From Rhynchonema sp. JSB1_4 (lineage: Eukaryota > Nematoda > Chromadorea > Monhysterida > Xyalidae), in assembly GCA_030248065.1 (NCBI GenBank), contig JASAMV010004970.1, positions 1 to 38,400 on the forward strand: 38,400 nt of DNA, written 5' to 3'. A model generated the notes under the pieces. It made no database searches, was not told the origin of the DNA, and saw only the letters and a program-made list of their open reading frames with translations. How positions within the stretch are numbered: position 1 is the stretch's first letter; each line of letters opens with the position of its first letter. Position numbers and translations under genes: made by a program. Shown here piece after piece: positions 24,404-36,300 of this stretch.

Positions 24404-24507
24404 TGCAAGCCAGATACCCCAGTCCGATCGGACTCTGCAAGCCAGGTCACCGCTGCAAGCCAGATACCCCCCAAAATGTGCAATCCAGGGTACAGCCCTT
24501 CACTACT
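24404..24507. repeat. Right terminal inverted repeat (104 bp)
   Basis: Exact inverted copy of 4056-4159, ending CTTCACTACT. Contains the palindrome GTCCGATCGGAC (24422-24433). Beyond it the sequence changes directly to CAGCCCCCCAAAAAGGGG, a member of the low-complexity repeat family present again at 28745. Confidence 0.95.
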
Positions 24508-25147
24508 CAGCCCCCCAAAAAGGGGTCAGTGAATTAATAGAGCCCCCCCCCCGGAATAGAGCCCCCCTAAGTAACATCCCCTATACTGTAGTGTATTAAG
24601 GCTTGATAGTGGTGTACAGGTACATTTATGCACGTTTGTTGTTTGTTCAGAGCACATAATCCGCCTCCTATTGACGAATAGACACGAACAGTGTAGTTCC
24701 TGGGGGGGAGGGGGGTCCCCCCCTCGGGTACGCTATCTCCCCCTCGGGTGGTACACTATCCCCCTATCTCCCCCCCGGGCAGTGTTGGAGGTACTCTGGA
24801 GGGGGGGATACCTACTGTACCGCGCTCGGAGAGGGGGGGATACCTACTGTACCAGAGCCGATGGCCTGGGGGGGTTATGTACCTAGGGGGGGGTTGGGGG
24901 GGGGGGGGTTGGGGGGGGTTAGGTTTTGGGGTGAAAATTTTTTATGTGTTTATTATGTGTGGAATCGTGTGAAAACGTAGTATTTGCGCGCGTAGCGCGC
25001 GAATTTCGGGTAATTTGAGGTAAAAACCACTGATTTTGCACTAATTTCGGCCATTTTGGTCAAAAATTGGCAATTTTGGGGCAAAATCGGGGGGGACAGG
25101 GTAGTACTTGGGGGGGGGGGGGGGGGGGGGGGGCCCCTCCCCCCAAA

Positions 25148-25560
25148 TTCATCTATCTATCGTCAACACTTTTTGATTTCATCTATCTATCGTCAACACA
25201 TATGGGCAAATCTATCTATCGTCAACAAATTTTGGGAACAATCTATCTATCGTCAACACATTTCGAACCCAAAATTGACATTTTTGCCTCAAAATGGCTC
25301 AAAATCGGTATTTTTCACCATAAATAGGCAAAAATCGCGCGCTACGCGCGGATTTAGTACATCTATACACATTTTCATTAATATTTACACCTTATTATCT
25401 ACTTAATGCACTATACTATACCTTGATTTTTGGCGACCCCCCCCCCCCACCATCTATCTATCGTCAACAAGTTTGGGTCGACCCCCCCCCAGATTTCGGA
25501 CTTGGGTCATCTATCTATCGTCAACACATTTCGGGTCCCAATCTATCTATCGTCAACACC
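25148..25560. repeat. ATCTATCTATCGTCAACA interspersed repeat cluster
   Basis: Seven copies of the 18-mer ATCTATCTATCGTCAACA in two groups (25148-25262 and 25450-25560), separated by short unique spacers. Further copies lie at 29500-29610. Part of the larger dispersed repeat. Confidence 0.85.
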
Positions 25561-26528
25561 CTGACCAAGTACTACACTGGGGGGGGATACCTACTGTACC
25601 GGAGTGAAAATCGGGGGGGGGATACCTACTGTACCATACCAAACATCGGGGGGGATACCTACTGGACCAGGCGAGGGGGGGATACCTACTGTACTGGGGG
25701 GGGGGGCTACCCCCCCAAACCCCCCCACCTCCAACACTGCCCCCGGGTACACTATCTCCCCCAATTTTTGCCCAAAATAGGCATTTTTAGGCCTAAAATG
25801 GGCATTTTTAGGCCAAAAATGAGTGATTTTCAGGTCAATGGTCTCAAAAGTCGCCAAAATACCCTTTTTCTGAAGAATTTTTTCCAAATTGCGGGGGGCT
25901 CTATTCCGGGGGGGGCTGTAGTTAGGTTTTTTATTGGGCTTATCGCGTTGTGGACCTCTGGAATAGGCTCCCAGAGGACGTCGTCTCCGCTGCCTCAATT
26001 GCGGCCTTTAAATCTAAACTAAACTCACGTGGTCGAGACGTAGTTTCTCGCCATATTTCAACAAAATTCTCAGCCGTCGTTGACTGATCTCCTCAGTCAC
26101 TGAGTTGCTGCTTTCAGGTAATCGTCAATTTCGTTATCGCCTGTTTTCATCTCGTGTCCGCCATTGATCACTGATTTTTCGTCTGTCGTTGCTGTGTTTT
26201 TGGTTGGTTTAGAATTTCTCTGGTACGTTTTGTCGTTTGTTCATTCATGATTATCATTATGTTACGTACACTCATATGTTTATTTTTCAGGTATTTTCCG
26301 GATCTCGTTGTAGGTCTTTGCGTGAGCTTGCAAATAAAATTTGAAATTTGAACAAAAAGGGGCAAAAATAGGTCAAATTTCCTACCTCAAAAAGTGACTT
26401 TCCTGGATTTGGCTCTTCCCCCCCCTTCCCCCCCTTCGGGGGTACACTATCTCCCCCTCCGAAAAAAACGGAGGGTCCGCTATCTCCCCCTCCGGACCAG
26501 GAACTACACTGGACTAGGCCTGGGCACA

Positions 26529-28266
26529 ATACCACTTTTGACACCCAATACCAATACCCAATACCAATACCGGCCCTGTACCAATACCCAATACCCAATA
26601 CCAATACCAAATTGATGACCCAATACCAATACCCAATACCAATACCGGGTGAGACCCAATACCAATACCAATACCCAATACCAGATCAATGGTGTGGCTG
26701 GGGGGGGGGGGGGGGGGGGGTCCCCCCCCCAAGGTACAGTAGGTAGGTTGCCGCCCCTCGCCTGGTACAGTAGGTAGGTTGCCGCCCCTCCCCTGGTACA
26801 GTAGGTAGGTTGCCGCCCCACCTAACTTTTCACCCAAAACATTCATTTTTGGCTTAAAATTGCATAAAATTAGCATATTTGTCTGCAAATAGGCGAAAAA
26901 TCGCGCGCTGCGCGCGAAATTAGTGTTTTAGGCCACATTTTCTTCAGTATTTAGACATAAAAAATTTCGGTTTCCAGATGACCCCCCCCCAAGTGGTACG
27001 ACCCCCCCCCCTAGCTCGGCTGGTACAGTAGGTAGGTTGCCGCCCCGCATTTTGGGTGGTACAGTAGGTTGCCGCCCCGCCTGGGTAGCTACACCACTGT
27101 ACCAGATCAATACTATTGAAGTGCCTGGTATTGAGTTTGGTATTGGGTTGGTATTGGTATTGAGTATTGGGTATTGGGTTGGTATTGGTATTGGGTATTG
27201 GGTATTGGTCTTAGTATTGGTTTGGTATTGGGTTTTTGGTCTGGTAATGGGTTGGTATTGGGTTTGGTATTGGTTTGGTATTGGGTTTTGAGTCAAGTGT
27301 TGGGCTTGCTTGGTATTGGTTTGGTATTGGGTTTTTCTGGACTGGTATTGGGTATTGGTTTTGACCCAATACCTGGGCAAACCCAATACCAATACCCAAT
27401 ACCAATACCAGGCCAGCTTCAATACCAATACCCAATACCCAATACCAGAATTAGACCCAATACCAATACCAAACACTGGTATTGGTATTGGTATTGGGTG
27501 GTATTGGTATTGGGTATTGGGTATTGTGCCCACCCATACACTGGACACGAATAAATGCGATTACAAGCGAAAAAACATCCTTTCAAACCCGTTTTTAGGG
27601 GTTTTTGGGGGTATTTCTAGGAACAATTTTTCAGGTAGGGGTTGGGCATGGGCACAATACCCAATACCCAATAGCCAATACCAATACTACCCAATACCAA
27701 TACCAATACCAGTGTTTGGTATTGGTATTGGGTCAAATTCTGGTATTGGGTATTGGTATTGAAGCTGGCCTGGTATTGATATTGGGTATTGGTATTGGGT
27801 TTGCCCAGGTATTGGGTCAAAACCAATACCCAGTACTAATCCAGAAAAAGCCAATACCAAACCAATACCAAACCCAATACCTGACTCAAAACCCAATACC
27901 AAACCAATACCAACCCAATACCAGACCAAAAACCCAATACCAAACCAATACTAAGACCAATACCCAATACCCAATACCAATACCAACCCAATACCCAATA
28001 CTCAATACCAATACCAACCCAATACCAAACCCAATACCAGGCACTTCTGTAGTATTGATCTGGTATTGGGTATTGGTATTGGTATTGGGTCTCACCCGGT
28101 ATTGGTATTGGGTATTGGTATTGGGTCACCAATTTGGTATTGGTATTGGGTATTGGGTATTGGTACAGGGCCGGTATTGGTATTGGGTATTGGTATTGGC
28201 AATACCAATACCCAATACCAATACCGGCCCTGTACAGGTATTGGGTGTCAAAAGTGGTATTGTGCC
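26529..28266. repeat. Degenerate TATTGG / CCAATA satellite in alternating orientation
   Basis: Three blocks (about 26529-26690, 27115-27535 and 27655-28266) built from TATTGG, GTATTGGTATTGGG and their complements. Within each block the orientation flips, so hundreds of bases can pair with each other. The blocks themselves recur: 27370-27500 resembles 27700-27830 in inverted sense. Confidence 0.9.
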
Positions 28267-28337
28267 CAGGCCTAGTACGGGTCAGTGAATTAATAGAGGC
28301 CCCCCGGAATAGAGCCCCCCCGGACTAGAGCCCCCCG

Positions 28338-28732
28338 CAGTGTAGTTCCTGGTCCGGAGGGGGAGATAGCGGACCCTCCGTTTTTTTCGGAGGGGGAGAT
28401 AGTGTACCCCCGAGGGGGGGGGGAAGGGGGGGGGAAGACCCAAATTCGGGAAAAAGTCACTTTTTGAGGTAGAAAATTTGACCTATTTTTGCCCCTTTTT
28501 GGAAAAAATTCTTCATAAAAAGGGTATTTTGGCGACTTTTGAGAACATTGACCTGAAAATCACACATTTTAGGCCTAAAAATGCCAATTTTAGGCCTAAA
28601 AATGGTCATTTTAGGCAAAAATTGGGGGAGATAGTGTACCCGGAGGGGGAGATAGGGGGATAGTGTACCACCCGAGGGGGAGATAGCGTACCCGAGGGGG
28701 GGACCCCCCTCCCCCCCCCAGGAACTACACTG
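28338..28732. mobile_element. hAT-like MITE with 8-bp target duplication
   Basis: Begins CAGTGTAGTTCCTGG and ends CCAGGAACTACACTG, a perfect 15-bp inverted terminus. It is flanked on both sides by GCCCCCCG (28330-28337 and 28733-28740), a perfect 8-bp duplication. CAGTG termini and 8-bp duplications are the hAT signature. The 395-bp interior has no coding capacity. Related termini occur at 24689, 26501-26515 and 30651. Confidence 0.75.
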
Positions 28733-29194
28733 GCCCCCCGTAATACAGCCCCCCAAAAAGGGGTCAGTGAATAAATAGAGCCCCCCGGAATAGGGCCCCC
28801 CCTAAGTAACATCCCCTATACAGTAGTGTTCCACTATCAAGCCCGGCAGGTGTAGTAAGTTCCGATTTTTGGGTCAAATCGGTATAAAATCGCTATTTTT
28901 ACTCCAAATAGGCGAAAAATCGCACGCTATGCGCGAAATTAGCGTTTTAGAGCACATTTTCATCAATATTTGGTCCTAAAAATTTTTGTTCCCCCTAGCT
29001 CGGCCGGTACAGTAGGTAGGTTGCCGCCCCACATTTTTGGAGGTACGGTAGGTTGCCGCCTCGCCTGAGTAGCTGCACCACTGCGGTCAGGTCATCTTCA
29101 GTTGGTTCCTGGGCTTTCATTTCAGGGTTTAAACAGAAACATCCAGCAGCGTCGATCCCGCAGCCGCAACGCCAGCCAGCAAACCGGTGCCAAA

Positions 29195-32100
29195 ATGCCT
29201 CCAAAAGTCGATCCGAATGAAATAAAAATTGGTGAGCTAGCGGGTGTGAGCAGTGAGCAGAGTTCGGAACAAATTGTTTGCTCATTTTTTATTTTTTCCT
29301 ATTTCGGAAAAAGAAAAACAGTTTTTTCCCTTACTCGGATACCATTTTTTGCTCAATATTTATTCTTATCAATTCTTATAAAAAAATCGGATTTAATCGG
29401 ATTTAATACATCTAAGTAATTTTTTTAATATTTAAACATTATTAGCCACTTAGTGCGCTATACTGTGCGTTGATTTTTCGTTACCCCCTCCCCCCACCAT
29501 CTACCTATCTATCGTCAACAAGTTTGGGTCGACCTCCCTCCAGATTTCGGATTTTTGTCATCTATCTATCGTCAACACATTTCGGGTCCCATTCTATCTA
29601 TCGTCAACACCCTGACCAAGTACTACACTGGGTTCAGGCGCGGTTTTCGCTCAGTTTTTAGAACAATGATGTCAAAGTCGCCAAAATACTCTTTCTGTGG
29701 AGAATATTTGCAAAAGGGGCAAAATAGATCATATTTCTACCTAAAAAGGCTTTTTCCTGAATTTGGGTCTTCTTCCCCCTCCCCTTCCTCCAACCCTCAG
29801 GGAGGTACACTAACCGCCTCCGAAAAAAGATGGGTTGGCTTATACTTGCGTATTTTTCCGCAAAATATATTTTTGGAAAAAAACCGTTTTTTTTCCGGAA
29901 AAAAAACCGTTTTTTTCCAAATATTTTTCCAGTACTTAAGGATACCCTTGGTCGAAAAACGCCTATTTTGGAGAAAATTTCGTCGGGAAATGGCCTGAAA
30001 CAGGCTAAAAATGCACTTGGAGATTAAAAAGTGCTCATTTGGAACTGTTTAGTACCGATTTACATTGGTTTTGACAACATCGTCTCGCAACCTGGGAAAA
30101 TATCTCGGAAATTTTTGGAAAAAAAACCGTTTTTTTTTCCAAAAGTTCCCACTTGGAAAAATTTCCGGAAAAATAAAAACGTATTTTTCCGGGCCTCGGA
30201 AAAAAACGGTTTTTTTTCGGAAAAAAAACGTTTTTTTTCCGGCCCGCAAGTATAGGTTGGCTGTATAGTGACTAACTGAAAAAAACGTTTTTTTCCGGAG
30301 CCCGGTAATTTTCGAAAATAAATTACCCGAAAAAATTTTCGGTAGTTTATTTTTCCGAGAAAATGTGTTTTTTGGTCTGAAAATGGCGAAAAAAGTTTTT
30401 AGAGGGTTCGAACCTATGTTACAAGATTGTTTTAAAAGGTTTAAACAGCTGAGAGCAACCATTTTTCGAACCTGAAACACGCTGGCGGAATTTAACAAGC
30501 ACAAATTGCCAAAAAATGTGTGTTTTTGGTTTCGGAATTCCTTAAGCACTGGTAATTTATTTGAAAAAAACGGTTTTTTATTAAAAATTTGTATAAAAAA
30601 TATTAATTACCGTAATTTTAGTCACTATTGTTGGTTGGTTGGTTGGCAACAGTGTAGTTCCTGGTCCGGCGAGGCGGTTAGTGCACCGCCCGGGAGGAAG
30701 AGGGGAAGACCCAAATTCAGGAAAAACCAGTATTTGAGGTCGAAAATTTTTTTTGACCTATTGATCCACTCTAACACGCTTCAAAAGTCCAAAAGTCACT
30801 CGCTGTGGATACACCCATTTTCCATGAAATTTAGCTGGCGCGCGCGCATGCAAAATTGCAAGAATCTCGCGCGCTGTCTGCGCCTTGTCTCATTTTCTGT
30901 GCTGAGTGACTTGAAATCACCAATAGTTGAACAGCTTTTTTTTCAGGCTAACGTTCCCACTTGGCTTGGGATTAGGCTCAGGCTTAGTCCTATAACGCAG
31001 CGAACCACGTAAAGCTTGGAAATTGGAGAATTGTGGTCAATCGTGTTCCAAATTTCCGGCCGGCCCGGCCCGACTCAAAAGTCGAAAATCACGGTAGAAA
31101 ACAATTTCTTCATCCTGATTGTCTGTTTTTTGTTTCAGTCTATCTTCGCTGTGTTGGTGGTGAAGTTGGGGCAACGTCGTCGCTCGCTCCAAAAGTGGGC
31201 CCGTTAGGATTGGTAAGCTGAATTGTCATTGTTGCTTCTAAGTTTTTTCAATAGAAGTTTTTTCAATAGAAGTTTTTCCAATAAATTACCAGTACTTATT
31301 AAAGCGTTCCGAAGGTAAAAACACCCATTGTTAGGCTGTCTTCGGCTTGTTTGTTGCTCCTAAGTGACACCTGTCTCTGTTTTAGGTAGGACTGAAAAAG
31401 GGTCTTTTTCACCGGTTTTACCTAACTCCAAAAATAAATAACATACCGCTACCGGTGATTTTCCTTGCGATTAAACATGAAAAATTACTGCTCCAAAGAC
31501 TTTCTTTTCTGAAAATGTCTTAATGCGAAAAATGCAGTTTAAAATGCTCTATTAAAAGTTGTGTGCTTCATTTTAGTCGCCGAAGAAAATTGGTGATGAC
31601 ATCGCCAAAGCAACAGGAGATTGGAAAGGACTCAAAGTTAGTCTAATAAAAATTCGAAGGTTACGGGGGGCGGGATTTTGTGGCATTGTGATTATGTCCA
31701 GCCTGTCAACAATGTTGTGCCGCAGGTCACGTGCCGTCTAACAATTCAAAATCGTCAAGCCAAGATCGATGTGGTCCCGTCAGCGGCATCCCTGATCATC
31801 AAGGAGTTGAAGGAGCCGCCGCGTGATCGAAAGAAGGTCAAGCACGGTCAGTTTGGAGTTTTATTTTAAAAATTTTTTTTTGTTTTCCGTATTTATGCTG
31901 CTTGTTTCGTAATTCAGTGAAACACAACGGCAATCTGACGTTTGATACCATTCTGAAAATCGCGCGCGTCATGCGAGAACGGTCAATGGCACGCAAACTG
32001 GAGGGAACGGTGAAGGAAATTCTCGGTGGGTTTTTTCCCGTTCTTATGATCTTCAAGAAAATTAATCAATAACCACGGTGGTTTTTGTCTATTTATATTT

Positions 32101-32237
32101 GTAACTTCAGTTTCATTAAAATATGACACGGTCATGCAGGCACATGTCAAAGTGTGGGCTGTACGGTTGATGGTCAACATCCACATGATATCACCGTCAA
32201 GATCAACTCGGGAGAATTGCAAGTGCCAAGCGAATAG
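29195..32237 (+). CDS. RPL12: Ribosomal protein L12 (uL11), complete, six exons
   Basis: Exons 29195-29231, 31139-31212, 31577-31636, 31726-31846, 31918-32025 and 32140-32237 join in phase to 165 codons plus stop, the standard length. Blocks include [84 protein letters not shown] and [14 protein letters not shown]. The protein sits in the large-subunit GTPase-associated centre. The first intron (1.9 kb) contains dispersed repeats and A/T palindromes; the others are ordinary. The start is fixed by the universal MPPK N terminus. Nothing is broken. Confidence 0.97.
29860..30300. repeat. Palindromic AAAACCGTTTT / TTTTCCGGAAAA cluster in RPL12 intron 1
   Basis: Repeated self-complementary words such as GGAAAAAAACCGTTTTTTTTCC and TTTCCGGAAAA appear at least eight times between 29868 and 30290, giving many alternative hairpins in the pre-mRNA. 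No coding content. Confidence 0.7.
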
Positions 32238-32278
32238 AGGCATTATGGTTGGTTGGCTTGACCTTGATCGACACGGCC

Positions 32279-32471
32279 CAGTTCCTGGTCCGGCACCGAA
32301 ACAAACTAGTGCACCTCCCTAGGGTTTTCGAAGGGGAATTCGTGTATCTCCGGGGGTAGGGGGAACACCTAAATTCAGGAAAACATTTTTTGAGATAGTA
32401 AATTTGACCTATTTCTGTCCGGGTGGAATTAGTTTACCCGAGGGGGGCGCCTTCCCTCAGGAACTGCACTG
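32279..32471. mobile_element. Second hAT-like MITE, degenerate
   Basis: Starts CAGTTCCTGGTCCGG and ends CAGGAACTGCACTG, related to the 28338 element but with a decayed left tip. Flanking octamers ACACGGCC (32271-32278) and ATACGGCC (32472-32479) match at 7 of 8 positions. It lies 40 bp past the RPL12 stop codon, in or just beyond the 3' UTR. Confidence 0.6.
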
Positions 32472-32479
32472 ATACGGCC

Positions 32480-33364
32480 TTTTGTGTGTATTTTCATTTC
32501 GTTTTGGAAATATCCTGTTGGCGACATTCGCGAATAGTAGCTGCACAGTTAGACTTGGCGAAACATTTGCACAGCAAACAAAACAGTGGACAGTCTTCTT
32601 GATTTTTCCAAAACCATGTTTGTGTTTCGCTTTTCAGATCTTGCCCATGCCATGCCACAACGATCATCTGCACGAAATATATTCCGAACGCTTCGCTTAC
32701 TTCACTTAGCCACTACCCATTACCTATCCATTCCGAAATATACAGGAATTATAAGAAGGTTGTTTTGCCGGAAAGTTGTATACTGATTGTGGTCTATCAT
32801 TTTGGGCTGTTTTTCACGTGTGATTTGATTTTTAGTGTTGTTTCAGAAAACTTATTCCATTCCACTGTCTTTTCGAAAGAGTTACCTAGGTTGTTTTTCA
32901 AAATTGTTGTTGAAACCTGGTTTTGTTGCCGTTATACACATTCTATGTCTCTGTTTTCTACGTGCCTATAAGTCGAAGAATATGTCGCGTTTCGCGGCAG
33001 TTAGGTCGTCGTGGTAAAGGCAAGGTTTTGCCTTGTTCTCCATAGATTTACACAATTTTGTGACGCAAAAGTGCTCCTTTTCGTCATTTGACTCGAAAAT
33101 TATCTTTTCGTTGCGTTGGGTCAGATCATATTCTAATCGAGTGTTGATTGTTGTGTTTGAGAATAAAATGTTGACAGTTTTCTTCGTACTTTTCTATTTA
33201 CGGAATTTACGAGCGTTTTTGCGCATGAAACATGTTCTTACCTGTTGTGTCATTTCTTCTTTTTTTGTAAAAATGTCCTTTCCGGCTGATATTTCAGCGG
33301 ATCAGGGGGCAACGTTATTTTATTGTGTGTCTGACCCTGATTCTTACAGGATCGTTGCCCAAAA
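32480..33364. other. Intergenic region between RPL12 and CCZ1
   Basis: No gene that I can support. T-rich with several splice-acceptor-like tracts. It should contain the RPL12 polyadenylation site and the CCZ1 promoter; neither is distinctive. Confidence 0.4.
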
Positions 33365-36300
33365 ATGTCCAGCTCTTCCCTTTCAACTTTACGTCTGACT
33401 TCCTTGGCCGAATATTTCTTCATAATTCACCCTGAATCCGGCAGGAAAGAGGGTGAAGAACATAAAAAGTTGCTCTATTATTACCCGAAAGAGACGACGA
33501 GGGACAGGCAATTGCAGAATATTGGATTTGCCGAGGCGGTCATCAACTTTAGGTTGGATGCACTTTCTGTACTTTTGGTGTATGTCGAGGTTCGCTTGCA
33601 TTTTCCACTTCAAACTTGATGTGATGCTCCCTTGGCCATGACACGCTTCAGTGAACTGATATTGTTCCTGACTCGGGATTCCGATTGGTTATCGGAAATG
33701 GTCCACTTGAACAGAGCTGGTATTTTGCGTTGCGTAATGAATGGTCACAACAAATAAGTCGCCTGATAACAAAAAGCCTGCGAGAATTCATGATTTATTC
33801 TGTTCAGTGCATCATTTGTCAACGACCACGGCGCTGCCAGCGAAGTGCAAAGAGAAAATACGCAGGATCAGCAAGCGGTGAGAGGGCTTCCAGAAAGTGG
33901 CGAAAAAATTATATTTAACTGCGTGGATGTGTAATTAGTATTGTCTTGGAAGTGATTGGCAATTAATTCAGTTTTGTGGCTTATCCGGTTTGTGAGTTTA
34001 GTGGCACCGTTTGGCCTTGTAAACCCTTTATGATGTCAAAGAAATATTTCCGTCATCAAATGTGCTCTGTTGGTGTTGTGAACTGAACGTCGGCAAGAGC
34101 CACCTCCACCCAACTAGTCTAATGTGCCCTGGTATAAATATTTGCAGGCCTCTACATCCCTGGACGGACCTCGTTCCCCCTCGCTACCTCCCGCCATCAA
34201 TTCACCCACTCACGAACCGTATGTCCATGTCAGCACTGAACAACAAATGCACGTATATTGCACATTTGAAGGTGGGCAAAGTAATGATCGTATAAAATGT
34301 TGTATAATCGTGAAATTGTCCAATTGCGTTGCAGACCAATTCATAATGGGCACATCCCTTCGTCGTGATCTCGCAGCCAACGAGAACTACGTGCTGCACG
34401 CACCGGCCGTGTATGCGGTGTTGTTGTGCGCGTACAAAATGTTCACACTGTTTTTCGGTGCGTTGGGATTGGACATTTCGACTGTTTTCATTAAAGCTTC
34501 ACGTCAGGCGTGCAATAACAAGGACAAATGATTTTTTCACTTGCAGGCTCAATGAAAGCGATCTTTGGCAGTGGTTGCAACGATTCTGCTGATACTGAGA
34601 ACGCATCGACACCCTCAGGTTACAATGAATCAGTTTGCAATTTTGTCTTGTGATGCGATTTTAATTTTGGTTGAAGCTGACATTACGCGGGAGTGGGAGC
34701 AATGGCCATGAATTCCTTTCTATACACTGCATGCAACATAAGCAGCTGTAGCTCGGCCATAGTTGTATTTTGTGTGGGGCAGTGAAGCTCACATCTCATG
34801 TCCGGCACACGGCTGTTGGATCTGTGAAATTTTCTGTTGCTTGTTGGAAACAGTGGTGTCGTTGGGGGGGGGGGGGGTTACCTCCCTGGTATGGGGTATG
34901 GGAAATCGGCCGTGGGTATAGCGTACGGGAAATTTTTCACTTTTGGAACAAGCACCCCTAAGAAATGACTTTTTGACCCCGAGAAGTACCAAAATTGACC
35001 ATTTTTCATTCAAAAATGTCAAAAGTCGCTTGCTGCCGCAAAAAACTCTGTTCTAAGCACTTTTTAGACAGTTTTTTGGCACTTTTAGAAGATTTTTGGG
35101 GTCATTTTTTCAAAACCCCCACCCTCGGGTATGGGAAATTTTTGAGTTTTTGGAGAAACCCCCCCCCTGGTATGGGAAATTTTTGATTTTTGGGGGTATG
35201 TATGGGAAATTTCCCGAAAATTGGGCTGGGTATGGGAAAATTTTTCGATTTCTCAACGACACCACTGGTTGGAAATGTTGAATTGATCTCTGCAATAAAA
35301 GATCTTGTTTCATCACAAGTGTTGATCCTGTTTCAGGTCACGCCCGTTTGGTTGAGCGTTTCGAATATTTCTTCCCGCGTTACCTGAGCAGTCTCAAACT
35401 GCACTCGATGCCGTTGATTGATGTCTACTCCGGCATTCAATATATGCAAATGGATTCCACTAATTTTCTCAAAGTTTGTTTTTGTACCAATCTATTTGCT
35501 GTCTTGAAGTTTTTTGAAGAATGCATCCGATCCGGGAAACGCCAGCGATGCGCACATTTTCTTTTATATGGTCCTCGTGAAACCAGTATTGTCGTTAAAA
35601 AATCGGAAACTTTCCATACCCAACTCAAATAGCGGAAAACTTCCACCAGCGACGAATTTTCGGGGGTCCTTTTTTCAAAATTTAAAGGTGTTTTTAGCAA
35701 CTCTGTGGGTGTGTGGGTTTTCAAAACTGTGGGGGTGTGAGTGCTGGTGCGTGGGACGTCCCAGATTCCGGTCCCGGTAATGACGTCAGAGAAGTTGAGC
35801 GTCAAATATTAAAACTGTAAACCAAAATGAGAGACCCGTTTTCCCTCTCAGGTTCAGGGTATCGTAGCTCGAATCAACGAAGCATTTCCGCAAATATCGC
35901 ACGTGCTTGTGCTTTATCAGGTTTGTATGATATTCTTTTTCTCGTTTTTTTCATTATTCTGCTGGCACACGTGCTGCACTCATTGTTGTTTGGTCCTTTG
36001 TGGATACTGAGCAGCGATCATTCAGGTTTTTCTTGATTTATTTAGTGCGGACAAAGCGAATCTCAAGGCCCAGCGCTGTCAACTTTTTGCAGGACCAACT
36101 GCTGTGGTACACTGTGTCGCGTCTCGACCTACCGATTCTGTACCGTTATCTGACGCATAATCTGTTGCCCATGCAATTGAGGGCTGAACTGCAACCGGAA
36201 CGACGGTTGGTTATTTTATTTGCGTTTATGTTGTGGGGCAGAGTATCTAGGTAGGTAATGGTTTGCTTTCATAACAGCTACATACATACTGTTGTGAACG

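Larger units (their letters stand above)
4056..24507. mobile_element. Complete Polinton/Maverick virus-like DNA transposon
   Basis: A 20,452-bp element bounded by perfect 104-bp terminal inverted repeats that begin AG and end CT, as in Polintons. It contains the full diagnostic set: protein-primed PolB, retroviral-type integrase, FtsK/A32-like ATPase, adenain-like protease, major and minor capsid proteins, plus about eight accessory genes. All core genes lie on the minus strand in one block (7717-19185). Accessory genes occupy both flanks, often as divergent pairs. No core ORF shows a frameshift or premature stop, which with the identical TIRs argues for recent activity. Odd: there is no 6-bp target-site duplication (CATCTA on the left, CAGCCC on the right), and the flanks belong to different repeats. 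Confidence 0.95.
24508..29194. repeat. Low-complexity zone of G/C homopolymer and dispersed inverted repeats
   Basis: No genes. Runs of 6-25 G or C are interleaved with recurring phrases: AGTAACATCCCCTATAC, GGATACCTACTGTACC and its near-complement GGTACAGTAGGTAGG, the GCGC-rich palindromes near 24986, 25332, 26903 and 28920, and GGGGGAGATAGTGTACC. The segment 24690-24785 recurs inverted at 28620-28732, and 26400-26515 recurs inverted at 28338-28440. A stretch at 25400-25580 recurs directly at 29440-29632 in RPL12 intron 1. All open frames here are repeat artefacts. Confidence 0.85.

Noticed and set aside
24168..24440. A 90-codon minus-strand frame entering the right TIR
   Set aside because: Part of it is TIR sequence, which is not coding at the left end; no start context or homology.
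25148..25560. CRISPR-like array (18-nt repeats with unique spacers)
   Set aside because: Eukaryotic locus, irregular spacer lengths, simple-sequence core, no cas genes; the cluster is part of a dispersed repeat.
26500..28290. Long open frames on both strands (up to 227 codons) in the TATTGG region
   Set aside because: They are translations of a degenerate hexamer satellite: all frames are open at once and give only IGIGYW or QYPIPN periodicity.
30049..30549. A 166-codon minus-strand frame in RPL12 intron 1
   Set aside because: Composed of Phe/Lys from A/T palindromes, opposite to the host gene, no recognisable domain.
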